Virus record (IMG/VR): IMGVR_UViG_3300037485_002345
Location: 1-36,629 of that record
Length of the DNA: 36,629 nt
Strand: one strand, 5' to 3'
Source of the DNA: a virus
Position 1 is the stretch's first letter, and each line of letters starts with the position of its first letter. The notes under the pieces are model-generated. The model had not been told where the DNA came from and made no database searches. It saw nothing but the letters and a program-made list of their open reading frames with translations. Positions 20,939 to 29,213 of this stretch are shown here, in pieces. The position numbers were made by a program, and so were the translations under genes.

Positions 20939-21604
20939 ATGCCGGCCCAGCCTTTTGCCCTACATTTGTGGGTACAGTCTGACAAATCCCGATGGATTGA
21001 CTATGACATGGACAACATCCTCGAGCGTTCTGCCGAGATGGTGCGCCTGGAAGCCTACGGCGGCTGGTGTGAGGCGCTGTACGCCGAGGCGGTCTCTTAC
21101 CCCCTCCTGCTCACTGCGGACGGCCTAGAAGGCGCTGAGGCCCTTCCAGGCGACCTCCCGCTTACAGCCGCACGTCAGACCTTTGACCCTAAAGGGGACA
21201 ACGGCAAAGTCATCGCCCACGAACTACGCGTAGGTGAGCAAGTGCTTACGCAACGGCCAGCGCTCGTCGAGGCGGGCATCGTGTGGGTCACACCACGTCG
21301 CCAGGATGCCGTAGTGCAGCTCTCACCGCCCGTGGAGAACATCAAGCAGGGTCACACCTGCGAGGGTTGCAAGCGCTTCTCTCGAAGCGATGGGCAACGT
21401 TGGGTGAACGAGACTACGCACGCGTTCAGCGGTGAAGGTCAAAGTAAGCAAATGTGGCATGATGTAATCGCGGCCATTGGGCGGAACACTGACGTCCAGC
21501 TTCCCAACGACCCCGAGGACTGGGGAGCTTGCCTCGAGCACCAGCGGCTCGTCGAGCGCACCTTCCCCGGTTGCCTTGAATTCGTACAGCGAAAGGTGTG
21601 GTAG
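20939..21604 (+). CDS. Hypothetical protein with C-terminal Cys/His motif
   Basis: Encodes 221 aa from ATG at 20939 (AGGAGA upstream). The N-terminal two-thirds is unfamiliar (AEMVRLEAYGGWCEALYAEAVSYP). The C-terminal part contains HTCEGCKRFSRSDGQRWV, then WGACLEHQRLVERTFPGCLEF. The C-x2-C ... C-x3-H ... C pattern suggests a bound zinc ion, a form I have seen in uncharacterised phage proteins. It is the first gene of the rightward virion block. Confidence 0.7.
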   Translation: MPAQPFALHLWVQSDKSRWIDYDMDNILERSAEMVRLEAYGGWCEALYAEAVSYPLLLTADGLEGAEALPGDLPLTAARQTFDPKGDNGKVIAHELRVGEQVLTQRPALVEAGIVWVTPRRQDAVVQLSPPVENIKQGHTCEGCKRFSRSDGQRWVNETTHAFSGEGQSKQMWHDVIAAIGRNTDVQLPNDPEDWGACLEHQRLVERTFPGCLEFVQRKVW

Positions 21605-21663
21605 AGTATGTCTATCGCTATACACTACTATACATAATAGCTACAACCGATAGGAGAAGCTAA

Positions 21664-22167
21664 ATGGCAGAAAAAACTACAACTTTCGACAAAGCAGCCA
21701 AACAGTTCGAGGTGTGGGGAGCGAACAGCACACCTTACGTGAGCTCGAGCGAGGCAAACGCCCAAGGAGACCTACAGCCAGGGCAGAAGCGGATGATCCG
21801 CCCTGACCGGATGGTCACCGAGGACCGCATAGCGGCCATCCAGGCTCATGGATTCTGCCGGCACTTCCGCCTCGAGGATGGCCAGAAGCAGATCGAGTAT
21901 GAACGCTTGTGGGAGCGACTCAAGCACGACGAGAAATACGACCTGTCGTGGTTCATCGTGCACTTCAAAGGCTACGGATTATGTGACGTATTCCAAGGAC
22001 TTGCAGTCAATGCGACGTCACCAGGTAAAGTTCCAAATCACTACGTGAACTCTGGTATCGCGTTCCACTTGAGGGACAAGTCCATCATCTGTCCACATTG
22101 GGAAGATCGTAATCGCCGCGGTGAGAAAATCATGGCCGGCAAGTACACCAAGAGGAGTGAGGTATGA
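21664..22167 (+). CDS. Hypothetical protein of the virion block
   Basis: Encodes 167 aa from ATG at 21664 (AGGAG upstream). It contains no membrane segment. Features: an N-terminal polar region, a central helical part (EDRIAAIQAHGFCRHFRLEDGQKQIEYERLWERL) and a C-terminal part with Cys, His and aromatics (SIICPHWEDRNRRGEK). The 59-bp gap before it has TAG/CTA-rich sequence with TATACA/CATAAT-like elements that might be a promoter. It is coupled to the next gene by ATGA. The function is unknown. Confidence 0.65.
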   Translation: MAEKTTTFDKAAKQFEVWGANSTPYVSSSEANAQGDLQPGQKRMIRPDRMVTEDRIAAIQAHGFCRHFRLEDGQKQIEYERLWERLKHDEKYDLSWFIVHFKGYGLCDVFQGLAVNATSPGKVPNHYVNSGIAFHLRDKSIICPHWEDRNRRGEKIMAGKYTKRSEV

Positions 22168-22484
22168 CAGTGGACTTTGGGATTATGGTCTGGATTGTAC
22201 TGGTAGCCGCAGGGATTAGCTTTGTGATTACGGGCAGCACAATCGCCTATCCCTTCCGCCTGATAGCGCACCTTACGCTCGGCAAGCTCGTGTTAGGACC
22301 AATCCATCTTGACTCGTTATTTCGCTGTCCGTTCTGCAACGCGTGGTGGGGAGGTTTCGGCTTGAGTCTCTGGCTGCACTTGCCATGGTGGCAGGTGATA
22401 GCAAACGCCTTTGTCTCGTGCTTGGCGATGGGCATCGCCCAGGCACAGTGGAGCCTCGCGGCTCATGACGACTTCGACAAGTGA
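22164..22484 (+). CDS. Small membrane protein, DUF1360-like
   Basis: Encodes 106 aa. Three hydrophobic segments are visible: residues about 6-30 (MVWIVLVAAGISFVITGSTI), 55-75 (WWGGFGLSLWLHLPWW) and 78-95 (IANAFVSCLAMGIAQ). FRCPFCNAWWGGF between the first and second is close to the C-x2-C-x-x-(F/W)W core of DUF1360, a family found in phages and spore-forming bacteria. It could be a virion membrane protein or holin-like. AGGAGTGAGG and an ATGA overlap define the start. Confidence 0.65.
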   Translation: MTVDFGIMVWIVLVAAGISFVITGSTIAYPFRLIAHLTLGKLVLGPIHLDSLFRCPFCNAWWGGFGLSLWLHLPWWQVIANAFVSCLAMGIAQAQWSLAAHDDFDK

Positions 22485-22495
22485 GAGGAAAAGCA

Positions 22496-23053
22496 ATGGA
22501 TACCAAAATGATCATCGAAACGACCAACACCAAGCTCGTCGATGCCACGAGCGTTTGCACGGGGATCAACGACACCCTCGAGACGTTTGTGGATGCGCTG
22601 CGCGACGTGCTCGACAACGCCACGGCCATTCAGGCGCAACTTAGCTCTTGGAGCGCTGATGACTTCGCCATGCTGCCCATAGCGCTGCGCGAGGCGGGGT
22701 TTGACTCTGACGCGGTGGTCAGTCTGGTTGAGATCTACCACCGGAACAAGCGCGAGAACGCCAAGCTGCCTTCGGTGCTCGGAACAGTGTTAGACGTTGG
22801 CGCACAGAAGTTGCTCGAGTTCTTTCAGTCCGGCGGACTGGATGCCTTTGTAGCGCAAGTGGCTACGGTTCTGCGCCCTGACACCGAGGCGCATCGCACC
22901 ATGCCCTTTGAGTACTTCCTTCAAATGCTTGAGAGTTATGCGGCGGAAGGCGATGAGGTTTGTATTGAATTGCTTCGCCTCTACCGCGACAGCGTAGCGT
23001 CGTCGGCCGCCGCCGTCAAGGAAAATGGCGAGGAGATCAAAGAAAATGCGTGA
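22496..23053 (+). CDS. Hypothetical helical protein
   Basis: Encodes 185 aa from ATG at 22496 (AGAGG). The sequence is almost entirely helical in appearance, with heptad-like hydrophobic spacing (NDTLETFVDALRDVLDNATAIQAQL ... VVSLVEIYHRNKREN ... LGTVLDVGAQKLLEFF) and a charged end. No family is recognised. Its end overlaps the start of the large 752-aa gene by 8 nt, and the two may cooperate in assembly, by position only. Confidence 0.65.
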   Translation: MDTKMIIETTNTKLVDATSVCTGINDTLETFVDALRDVLDNATAIQAQLSSWSADDFAMLPIALREAGFDSDAVVSLVEIYHRNKRENAKLPSVLGTVLDVGAQKLLEFFQSGGLDAFVAQVATVLRPDTEAHRTMPFEYFLQMLESYAAEGDEVCIELLRLYRDSVASSAAAVKENGEEIKENA

Positions 23054-25304
23054 CTCCATTCTGGGCCCAGATCGCTCGGGAGATCTGCCCAATCCAGATA
23101 ACGACGATCTGCCTCAACGGCCCTTGCGCAGTACCCAAGGTCGGGGCCCCGGCCGCCCGCGCAAGGCTGTCATGGACTTCCCTCCGGCGGACGAGGATGA
23201 AGACGAGCTCAAGTTACCGCCGCCGCTTCCGCCTGGACCGCCCCCCTCACCTGAGAAGCTCGCGGCGATCCGTGAGATGATGCGGAAGGCCGAGGCGTTC
23301 GAGGATCGCGAGAACGAGAAGATCCGGGTGTCCCCCGATTCACCATTGTACGACCTAACAACACCACTCGCTGACATGGACTCGCCCGATCACGAGAAGG
23401 CGGAACGCGAGTTCGAGAAGTGGCAGAAGGAGAATAAAAAAGTGGCCAAAAAGGATGATGTTGCGAGCATGGTGGGAAGGGAGTTGCTGCAAGGCTACAA
23501 GGCCGCGGCAAAGGAGCTGGCGATCTCCCAGCTCGATCCAGGGGTCTCCCCCTTGAGCTCGGTAGCGAACACGATCTCGGCGAGAACGGTTGGTGACCTC
23601 GCCGCGCAGTTCCCGACGGTCAACATGCGCATCAAGCGCCGCAACCCGACAACGATGCGCTGGGAGATCATCCCTGGGCCGCGGGGCATTGACCCGAAGG
23701 CGCTCACCGAGACTGGCGCCCTCGAGGATCTCATCCTCAACTGGTCAGGCGGCGGTGAGTATGACATCGAGCTTGCGGCCCCGGGCACCAAGGGCTTTGT
23801 CCCGATCACTTTCACGATCGACGCGCCGCCTATACCGACACCGGCATTCCGTAATGGTGGAGCCAACTCGTTTGCCCCGGGGGGCCCGCAGGATAGCGCC
23901 CTGGCCAAGTACCTTTCGCAGCAGCAAGGGCAATCGCCGACGCAACAGCAGCAACAGCACGAGCAGGGCGGCCTGCTGAAGCTCGTCGAACAGATGTTGG
24001 CCATGCAGCTCGCGCAGACTATGAACCCGCGGCAAGATGCGTATCAAGGGTCGTCTCGCGAGGTCGAAGAGCTCAAGCGCCAGACGGCCGAGCTGCAGCA
24101 GCAGCTCCGCGCTTCCGAAGATCGTGCTCGAGCGGACCGTGAGCGTGCAGAGATGATGCAGCGCATGGAGGAGATCGGTCGCCGCGCCGATGCCGCTGCA
24201 CAAGTGAAACCGGATCCTCTGTTGACCTTGCTCACCGCTCTTGCTCCGCTCGCGCCAGCGTTCCTTGCCAAGGGCGACAGTGCGGCGATGGCCACGTCTG
24301 CCATGATGCAAGCGGTGCTCAATCAACAGCAGCAGAGCTCGACGACAACGCTCGAGTTGTTCAAGGCCATGAATGCCAAGCCCGAGGTCGAAGAGCGCTT
24401 CGCTGCCCTCGTGGGCACCATGGGGAACATGTCCGCGAACACCATGGCGATGGTCACGCAAGTCATGCAATCCGGTCTGCTCGAGAAGGGCGGCGACTCC
24501 CCAGTCACGCAGATCATTTCGCAGGTCATCGGTGAAGCGGCCGATGTCGCCAAGACACTCTTCGCGAGCGGTGCTTTTGGCGGTGGAAACAACGCACAAG
24601 CAGAGCCCGCGATCGCAGCGCAAGCAACCTCTCTGCCTTCGCTGCCCCCGGCATCGCATATAGTTAGCCAGCCGAGCGCAAATCAGAGCATTGGCGCATT
24701 GCCGGCGCATGTTGCCGAGACGCTTGGGCCCGAGTTCGGACCCGAAGACGAGACCGAGGATGATACCGAAAACGAGGTTGAGAACGAGGTTGAGAACGAC
24801 GTCACCACTGAAGCGTCACTGAGCGATGACAACACCTATAACCTCATGCGCGACACGGCGTTCCGCGAGATCCTCATGCGGATTCGCAACAACGGCGATC
24901 TGCGCGACATCGCGGTGCGGCTCTACAGGCACGGCAATGTGGTCGATCCGGACAACGGGCATCCAGTCGCGAAGATCTGGTTCACCGATCCGCAGAATGC
25001 CGGCAAGGGCATCATGGGGCAGCTCGGCATCGAGCCCGCGCGCATCGAGGAGATCGTTGGGGCCATCGAGGCGCTCACACAACATCTCGCGAGCGGCAAG
25101 GAGCTCAACGAGTATCTGCCCGTGCGGCGCAACCGCGAGAATCGGCGCATTCCGGCGACATCGGCAACGAGCACACAGCTCGGCGAGCACTTCGACGCGA
25201 CGACCATTCAGCGCGTCGCCACCGTGCCGCCAGCTCCCATCGAAGCCACCGAGCAACCCCCGATCGTGGAAGCTGCGTCGGTGAATGCGATCACGGAGGG
25301 CTAA
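23046..25304 (+). CDS. Large low-complexity coiled-coil protein with AT-hook-like N-terminus
   Basis: Encodes 752 aa from ATG at 23046 (GAGGAGA 9 nt upstream; an earlier ATG at 23025 would add MARRSKK). Features in order: a Gly-Arg-Pro AT-hook-like segment (RGPGRPRKA, about 35), an acidic/Pro-rich stretch, a globular part about 130-260, a Gln-rich run (about 290-300), a coiled coil (EVEELKRQTAELQQQLRASEDRARA, about 325-365), Ala/Met-rich segments, an acidic repeat (DETEDDTENEVENEVEN, about 570), and a C-terminal domain (NLMRDTAFREILMRIRNNGDLRDIAVRLY). No known family. Size and composition suggest a structural, scaffolding or DNA-organising role in the virion, by inference. Confidence 0.7.
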   Translation: MRDSILGPDRSGDLPNPDNDDLPQRPLRSTQGRGPGRPRKAVMDFPPADEDEDELKLPPPLPPGPPPSPEKLAAIREMMRKAEAFEDRENEKIRVSPDSPLYDLTTPLADMDSPDHEKAEREFEKWQKENKKVAKKDDVASMVGRELLQGYKAAAKELAISQLDPGVSPLSSVANTISARTVGDLAAQFPTVNMRIKRRNPTTMRWEIIPGPRGIDPKALTETGALEDLILNWSGGGEYDIELAAPGTKGFVPITFTIDAPPIPTPAFRNGGANSFAPGGPQDSALAKYLSQQQGQSPTQQQQQHEQGGLLKLVEQMLAMQLAQTMNPRQDAYQGSSREVEELKRQTAELQQQLRASEDRARADRERAEMMQRMEEIGRRADAAAQVKPDPLLTLLTALAPLAPAFLAKGDSAAMATSAMMQAVLNQQQQSSTTTLELFKAMNAKPEVEERFAALVGTMGNMSANTMAMVTQVMQSGLLEKGGDSPVTQIISQVIGEAADVAKTLFASGAFGGGNNAQAEPAIAAQATSLPSLPPASHIVSQPSANQSIGALPAHVAETLGPEFGPEDETEDDTENEVENEVENDVTTEASLSDDNTYNLMRDTAFREILMRIRNNGDLRDIAVRLYRHGNVVDPDNGHPVAKIWFTDPQNAGKGIMGQLGIEPARIEEIVGAIEALTQHLASGKELNEYLPVRRNRENRRIPATSATSTQLGEHFDATTIQRVATVPPAPIEATEQPPIVEAASVNAITEG

Positions 25305-25307
25305 GCC

Positions 25308-25499
25308 ATGGTAGGTCCATTGCAGCTCAATGTGCGAATAAACGCAGAATGCCACGAAGCCCTTGAGCGCTATCGTTCTAAGTACGAGACTGCCGTGCGC
25401 GAAACGCTTCCAGAATTTCGTCTTACGTTGACGGAAGCTTTTCGCATCATTGTTGCGGGTGCACTCAAGGTCGAAGAACAGAAAAAAAAGAAGGCATAA
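25308..25499 (+). CDS. Small ribbon-helix-helix protein
   Basis: Encodes 63 aa from ATG at 25308 (GGAGG upstream). The strand LQLNVRI, helix A (NAECHEALERYRSKYE) and helix B (LTLTEAFRIIVAGAL) match the ribbon-helix-helix fold of Arc/CopG/Omega-like proteins, with a Lys-rich tail. Directly downstream begins a phased array of nine TAGC motifs (25529-25608), the classical arrangement of an RHH protein and its operator or centromere-like site. It may regulate late genes, or bind DNA in packaging or partition. Confidence 0.6.
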   Translation: MVGPLQLNVRINAECHEALERYRSKYETAVRETLPEFRLTLTEAFRIIVAGALKVEEQKKKKA

Positions 25500-25528
25500 A
25501 TGCTTAATATATCGTATACCGTACTTGA

Positions 25529-25608
25529 TAGCAAGTGCTAGCACTTGTAGCACTTGCTAGCACATGATAGCGCTTGTAGCGTCGATAGCAATGGTAGCAT
25601 TCGATAGC
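25529..25608. repeat. Phased array of nine TAGC motifs (9-10 bp period)
   Basis: TAGC begins at 25529, 25539, 25548, 25558, 25568, 25577, 25586, 25595 and 25605, with gaps of 9 or 10 bp. Several units form palindromes (AAGTGCTAGCACTT at 25533-25546; TTGCTAGCAC nearby), and reversed copies continue at 25612 (GCTA) and 25631 (GCTAGC). About 143 TAGC are expected in the whole window on each strand, so nine in 80 bp with constant phase cannot be chance. It lies between the RHH gene and the transglutaminase gene. Confidence 0.8.
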
Positions 25609-25649
25609 CTTGCTATCATATGTATCTTCTGCTAGCAGAACTATTTTTA

Positions 25650-25677
25650 TTGACATAGCTATTTAGCCTATTACTCT
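25650..25677 (+). promoter_or_regulatory. Candidate promoter before the transglutaminase-like gene
   Basis: TTGACA (25650-25655) is followed after 16 bp by TACTCT (25672-25677). The ATG at 25687 is 9 bp beyond the -10 and has no ribosome site, so the mRNA would be leaderless or nearly so. The same arrangement appears at the RHH gene at 8497. The TAGC array just upstream would be a natural operator. Confidence 0.5.
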
Positions 25678-25686
25678 TGCCATGAT

Positions 25687-26268
25687 ATGGCAGGTAGAGG
25701 AACATCCTTCGGGAAAGCGGCGGTGCACGACGTCTACTCGATAGCCGATCGGCTGAAGCTCATCAATGATCAGGTCTTTAGATCTTTGCGTGATCCAAAG
25801 ATCCGCGCCCTCGCTCTTGAGTTGGTACGGGGCACCGCGCAGCACGGTGAAGAGAGTGAGCTCGAGGAGCTCAAGCGTGTGTTCTGGTTCGTCAAGAACA
25901 ACATTGAGTATCGCCAAGATCCTTTCCCGTATGACCTTTACGCTTCGGCCGAGAGGGTGCTTCAAGCAGGCGCGGGTGACTGCGACTGTCACACTTGCCT
26001 CATTAACGCGCTAATCGGGAATATCGGATTTGTGCCTGGCGCGAAGATCATTTCAGCGGATAACGCCAACTGGCACATCTACGCTGTGACCTGCGTGTTT
26101 CCGCGGCACAATCCCTACGCGCCAACTGCGCGGTATCTGGCACTAGATACTACACAGATCCCTGCCTTTCCAGGATGGGAACCGCCCCTCAAGTTTCGTC
26201 GCTACGCCAAAATGGTCACGTTTACTGACGCTGGCCCAAGAATACGGGAGCTGAAAGCCAATGGCTGA
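25687..26268 (+). CDS. Transglutaminase-like cysteine protease/acyltransferase fold protein
   Basis: Encodes 193 aa. The transglutaminase-like triad is visible: Cys99 in GAGDCDCHT, His130 in NANWHIYAV and Asp154 in YLALDTT. The order and spacing of Cys, His and Asp match the superfamily, whose bacterial members are mostly peptidases or amide-bond enzymes. FWFVKNNIEYRQDPF before the Cys is also typical of the family. In a virion gene cluster it could process capsid proteins or act on host wall peptides. The start has no ribosome site. The end overlaps the next start. Confidence 0.75.
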   Translation: MAGRGTSFGKAAVHDVYSIADRLKLINDQVFRSLRDPKIRALALELVRGTAQHGEESELEELKRVFWFVKNNIEYRQDPFPYDLYASAERVLQAGAGDCDCHTCLINALIGNIGFVPGAKIISADNANWHIYAVTCVFPRHNPYAPTARYLALDTTQIPAFPGWEPPLKFRRYAKMVTFTDAGPRIRELKANG

Positions 26269-26947
26269 TGACTATCTCTACGGCCTGCACCCTTACCTGC
26301 GCAATGACGCTAGGGCGCAGAAGCTCGGCGGGCGCGGACCGCATAATGTCCCCGGTGGTATCGACCCCCGCGGTCTTGGGTCAGACGCTAGCCCGTCAAT
26401 GCCGAACTTCGGCGCGCTGAACCAGCCGCTCGGGACGTCCATGTCGACGCAGGCAGCAGATCGCCTCGATCAGTTCGGAAAGGCAGTGAAGCGCCGTTTT
26501 GCCAAGGTCGCCTACAGCGAGCAGACGCGCTTCAACCCCGGCACTACGATCCATCACCTGGCCGAAGAGCCCAAGCTGCGAACGGCTGGCCCTGCTCGGC
26601 GGATGAACCAGGATATGATGAGAGCTTCTATGATGCAGAGTTCCGCCACAATGCGGAGCGTAGCGTCAGTCGACAACCAAGTCAAGAAAATTGTCGCGGA
26701 AAAAGAGGCGCTCAACGCGCAGCGGCGGCGCATCCAGATCGCAGGAGATCTCGAGCGTGAAGCCATGAGCCTCGAGCAGTCTGCGATCAAGGCTGCGAAC
26801 AAGGGCGTCGAGGTCGCTGATAGTTTGATCGACCAGATTCCCAACATCCAGTTGGTTGCCAGTCAAGGTCGAACCATGAACACCGCGCTTGTGCTCGGTG
26901 CGATCGCTCTTGGTGTCATCGCTGCAACGATGCTTGCACGGAGATAG
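26261..26947 (+). CDS. Tail-anchored membrane protein, candidate virion membrane protein
   Basis: Encodes 228 aa. The first 85 residues are polar with Gly/Pro (RNDARAQKLGGRGPHNVPGG), then a long helical or coiled-coil region (VDNQVKKIVAEKEALNAQRRRIQIAGDLEREAMSLEQ), and a single C-terminal hydrophobic helix (residues about 206-226, TALVLGAIALGVIAATMLARR). A single terminal anchor on a small protein is usual for internal-membrane viruses. It starts inside the end of the transglutaminase gene and precedes another membrane-anchored protein. No known family. Confidence 0.7.
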   Translation: MADDYLYGLHPYLRNDARAQKLGGRGPHNVPGGIDPRGLGSDASPSMPNFGALNQPLGTSMSTQAADRLDQFGKAVKRRFAKVAYSEQTRFNPGTTIHHLAEEPKLRTAGPARRMNQDMMRASMMQSSATMRSVASVDNQVKKIVAEKEALNAQRRRIQIAGDLEREAMSLEQSAIKAANKGVEVADSLIDQIPNIQLVASQGRTMNTALVLGAIALGVIAATMLARR

Positions 26948-26953
26948 TTACAG

Positions 26954-29206
26954 ATGACGAAAACCGGTTGGATCGCTGTTGCTGTTGGAGCCATTGGGGC
27001 TGGCGCGCTGGTGTTGTACCGCATGGGCAAGAAGGTGGCTGCCCCCGGTAATCCATTCGAGGAAAGCCCCACGGGCGTTGTGAGTCCCTTTCCCTTCGAG
27101 GATGTTACCGCGACGACGCCCAAGGCGATTGTTGCGCAGGCTGAAGTGGCTACCGAAGTCGCAGGACAAGCGGCGGCGCAGTACACGCAGCTCATGGCTG
27201 AAAAGGCGCAGCTCGAGCAGCGTGCCTTTATCGCTGAAGACAGACTGAACGCGGCTCTTGCCGAGCAGACTCCAATGGGCACCGCGGATGCGCAGACCTT
27301 TGACGCTGAGCGTCAAGCGTTGCTAGCTCAAATCGCCGCAAACGAAGCGGCAGCAGCACAGGCTGTTGCGACTGCCGAGGCCGCTCAACAGTCGATTGAC
27401 GCGGCTGCGCAAAGCATGGCTGATGCCGCCGAGCGCGAACGAGTTTTGACGGATGCTGTTACTAAGGCAGAAACTGACCGTGTGGCTCGCGAGCTCGAGA
27501 TCGCCAGACAGAATCAAGCCACTTCAGAGCTTGGTACTACGCCTCCCGCTGCTCCTGGAAGTGGTACACCAAGTACCGGTAATGGTAATTATGCCACCAT
27601 TAGCACAGTAGATGTTTTTGGTGATAAGTTAACAAATACGCAATTAGGTCGTTGGTCTAATTTCGTTAGCGATATTAAATATCGCTTTACTGGTGTTGCT
27701 CCTTCTGCCGGTGAAGGCACTGGTCAAGAATTTTATGATAGGTTTTATTTACATGTTAGTGGCGGAAATGCCGGTAAATTACAGTGGTTTACTAAAATAG
27801 AAAAGGAAATTAGCGATTTTGCGGCCAGTAACCCTGGGTTTACTGAGTGGTTTACGCGAACGTTTATAACACTAATAAACTCTATGGCTGTGGAGAAGAA
27901 GCGCGTAAATGCCGCTTCTGGTGTTTCCATTAGTGTACCGCAAGTACCCGATCTCGAGCTCAAGTATCAGCAAGCAGAGAAGTTGCTCGTACAGCTTTGG
28001 ATGGAAGAGTACCCCAAGCAGACCACTAACGCTGCTCGGTTGCTCTGGTTCAAAAAACTCGAGGCCGGTATTTTGGCAACCGAGAAAGTGGCTCCCGGGT
28101 TTGGTGATTGGTTGTTGAAGACGAACAAGCCACTTCTCGACAAGATGTTCACCGAGAAGAAGAAGGCGAGTGCCGAGGTCGTTGGACCAAACGACATCAA
28201 GCTCGCGGCTTGGAAAGTGGCTTCAGTCGCCACGCTGGACTATTGGACTAAAGTTTATCCGGGTCAGACCGATGTCGTGAAGGCCAAGGGTCTTGTCGCG
28301 ATCGTCATAGCTACGCAGAAAACCGAGAAGGCCGCTCCCGGTTACATGAAGTGGTTTGACATCACGTACCCGGGCGTCTCGGCCAAGATGATCGCCGAGG
28401 GCAACCGTCTCAAGAACGTTGCGGTACCTGGATCGACAGCGACTGGCGAGAAACCGCCAGCGGAAGCCAATGCCCAGGCGAGCAAGGCCACGATCGACGC
28501 GTACAATGCTCTCGTGGCCGGCTGGGCGCAGTATCAGAAGCTGACCACCGAGGCGCAGCGCAAGGCGGTTATGACCGCGGTGTGGTCTGCCAGTGTGACG
28601 CCTCAAGGCAAGGTGGTTTGGGCCTATGCGCAGTCGGTAAATCCGAATTTCGTGGCAGCGGTCACCGCCGAAATAAAGCGTTTGACCGCGACGCCTTCCG
28701 TCGCGGGCAAGTTTAAACCTGCTCGTATTACACCCACTGGAGGGGGAGTAGGTGCTCGCACTGCACCGGTAAGTGCCGCGACGATTAGCGTTTACAACCA
28801 GATCGTTTCCGGTTGGGCGGCCTATCCGAAACTTGCTGAGTCGCAGCGCAAAGCGTGGCTGCAAACGGTATATTCGATCATCACCACACCGGCCGGGCAA
28901 ATAGTTTGGGCCTACGCCAACACCGTGAACCCGTCCCTTGTGTCTGCGATTTCCACTGAGATGGCGCGTCCGGCTACCCCTGCGAAACCGTCTGGTGGCA
29001 TGTTGCTAGGTGACACAAAGAACAAAGCTGTTCCCAAGGGAGTGCCGCCAAGAGCGGGCGTCAATAAGAAGCTCGCCGGTCTTGAGGAAGTCAACGACTA
29101 CGTGACACGGGCGAAGCAGTTGCGCGATGCAGCACGCATTTTACACGCTGACGCAGTGCAACACGCCAATGTGAATATGCGTCTGCACCGCGCGATGGGA
29201 AGGTAG
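26954..29206 (+). CDS. Large membrane-anchored protein with five helical repeats
   Basis: Encodes 750 aa. Residues about 5-24 form an N-terminal membrane helix (WIAVAVGAIGAGALVLYRMGK). A long Ala/Glu coiled-coil region follows to about residue 190. Five diverged units then occupy about 219-316, 332-399, 415-489, 514-576 and 610-675. The last two are clearly homologous (YNALVAGWAQYQKL / YNQIVSGWAAYPKL, then VVWAYAQSVNP / IVWAYANTVNP), and the first three share W-x2-K-x-E/I-x-A patterns followed by PGF/PGY. The DNA of the first unit (27570-27930) is strongly AT-rich. It is probably a virion membrane or spike-type protein, by inference. Confidence 0.7.
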   Translation: MTKTGWIAVAVGAIGAGALVLYRMGKKVAAPGNPFEESPTGVVSPFPFEDVTATTPKAIVAQAEVATEVAGQAAAQYTQLMAEKAQLEQRAFIAEDRLNAALAEQTPMGTADAQTFDAERQALLAQIAANEAAAAQAVATAEAAQQSIDAAAQSMADAAERERVLTDAVTKAETDRVARELEIARQNQATSELGTTPPAAPGSGTPSTGNGNYATISTVDVFGDKLTNTQLGRWSNFVSDIKYRFTGVAPSAGEGTGQEFYDRFYLHVSGGNAGKLQWFTKIEKEISDFAASNPGFTEWFTRTFITLINSMAVEKKRVNAASGVSISVPQVPDLELKYQQAEKLLVQLWMEEYPKQTTNAARLLWFKKLEAGILATEKVAPGFGDWLLKTNKPLLDKMFTEKKKASAEVVGPNDIKLAAWKVASVATLDYWTKVYPGQTDVVKAKGLVAIVIATQKTEKAAPGYMKWFDITYPGVSAKMIAEGNRLKNVAVPGSTATGEKPPAEANAQASKATIDAYNALVAGWAQYQKLTTEAQRKAVMTAVWSASVTPQGKVVWAYAQSVNPNFVAAVTAEIKRLTATPSVAGKFKPARITPTGGGVGARTAPVSAATISVYNQIVSGWAAYPKLAESQRKAWLQTVYSIITTPAGQIVWAYANTVNPSLVSAISTEMARPATPAKPSGGMLLGDTKNKAVPKGVPPRAGVNKKLAGLEEVNDYVTRAKQLRDAARILHADAVQHANVNMRLHRAMGR

Positions 29207-29213
29207 TTGTTAA

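Larger units (their letters stand above)
25500..25686. other. Intergenic regulatory region with motif TATATCGTATA
   Basis: A 187-bp region with no gene. It contains TATATCGTATA at 25508-25518 (also present at 20414-20424), the TAGC array, a palindrome TTCTGCTAGCAGAA at 25627-25640, and the candidate promoter. It divides the virion block into two transcription units. Confidence 0.6.

Noticed and set aside
23745-24710. 321-codon leftward frame opposite the 752-aa gene
   Set aside because: Leu/Arg-rich shadow caused by the Gln/Ala-rich sense gene. Lies against the direction of the operon and has no ribosome site.
25529-25608. CRISPR-like repeat array
   Set aside because: Units are 9-10 bp with only a 4-bp core. 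There are no 25-40 bp repeats or spacers and no cas operon; the Cas4-like nuclease belongs to the recombination module.
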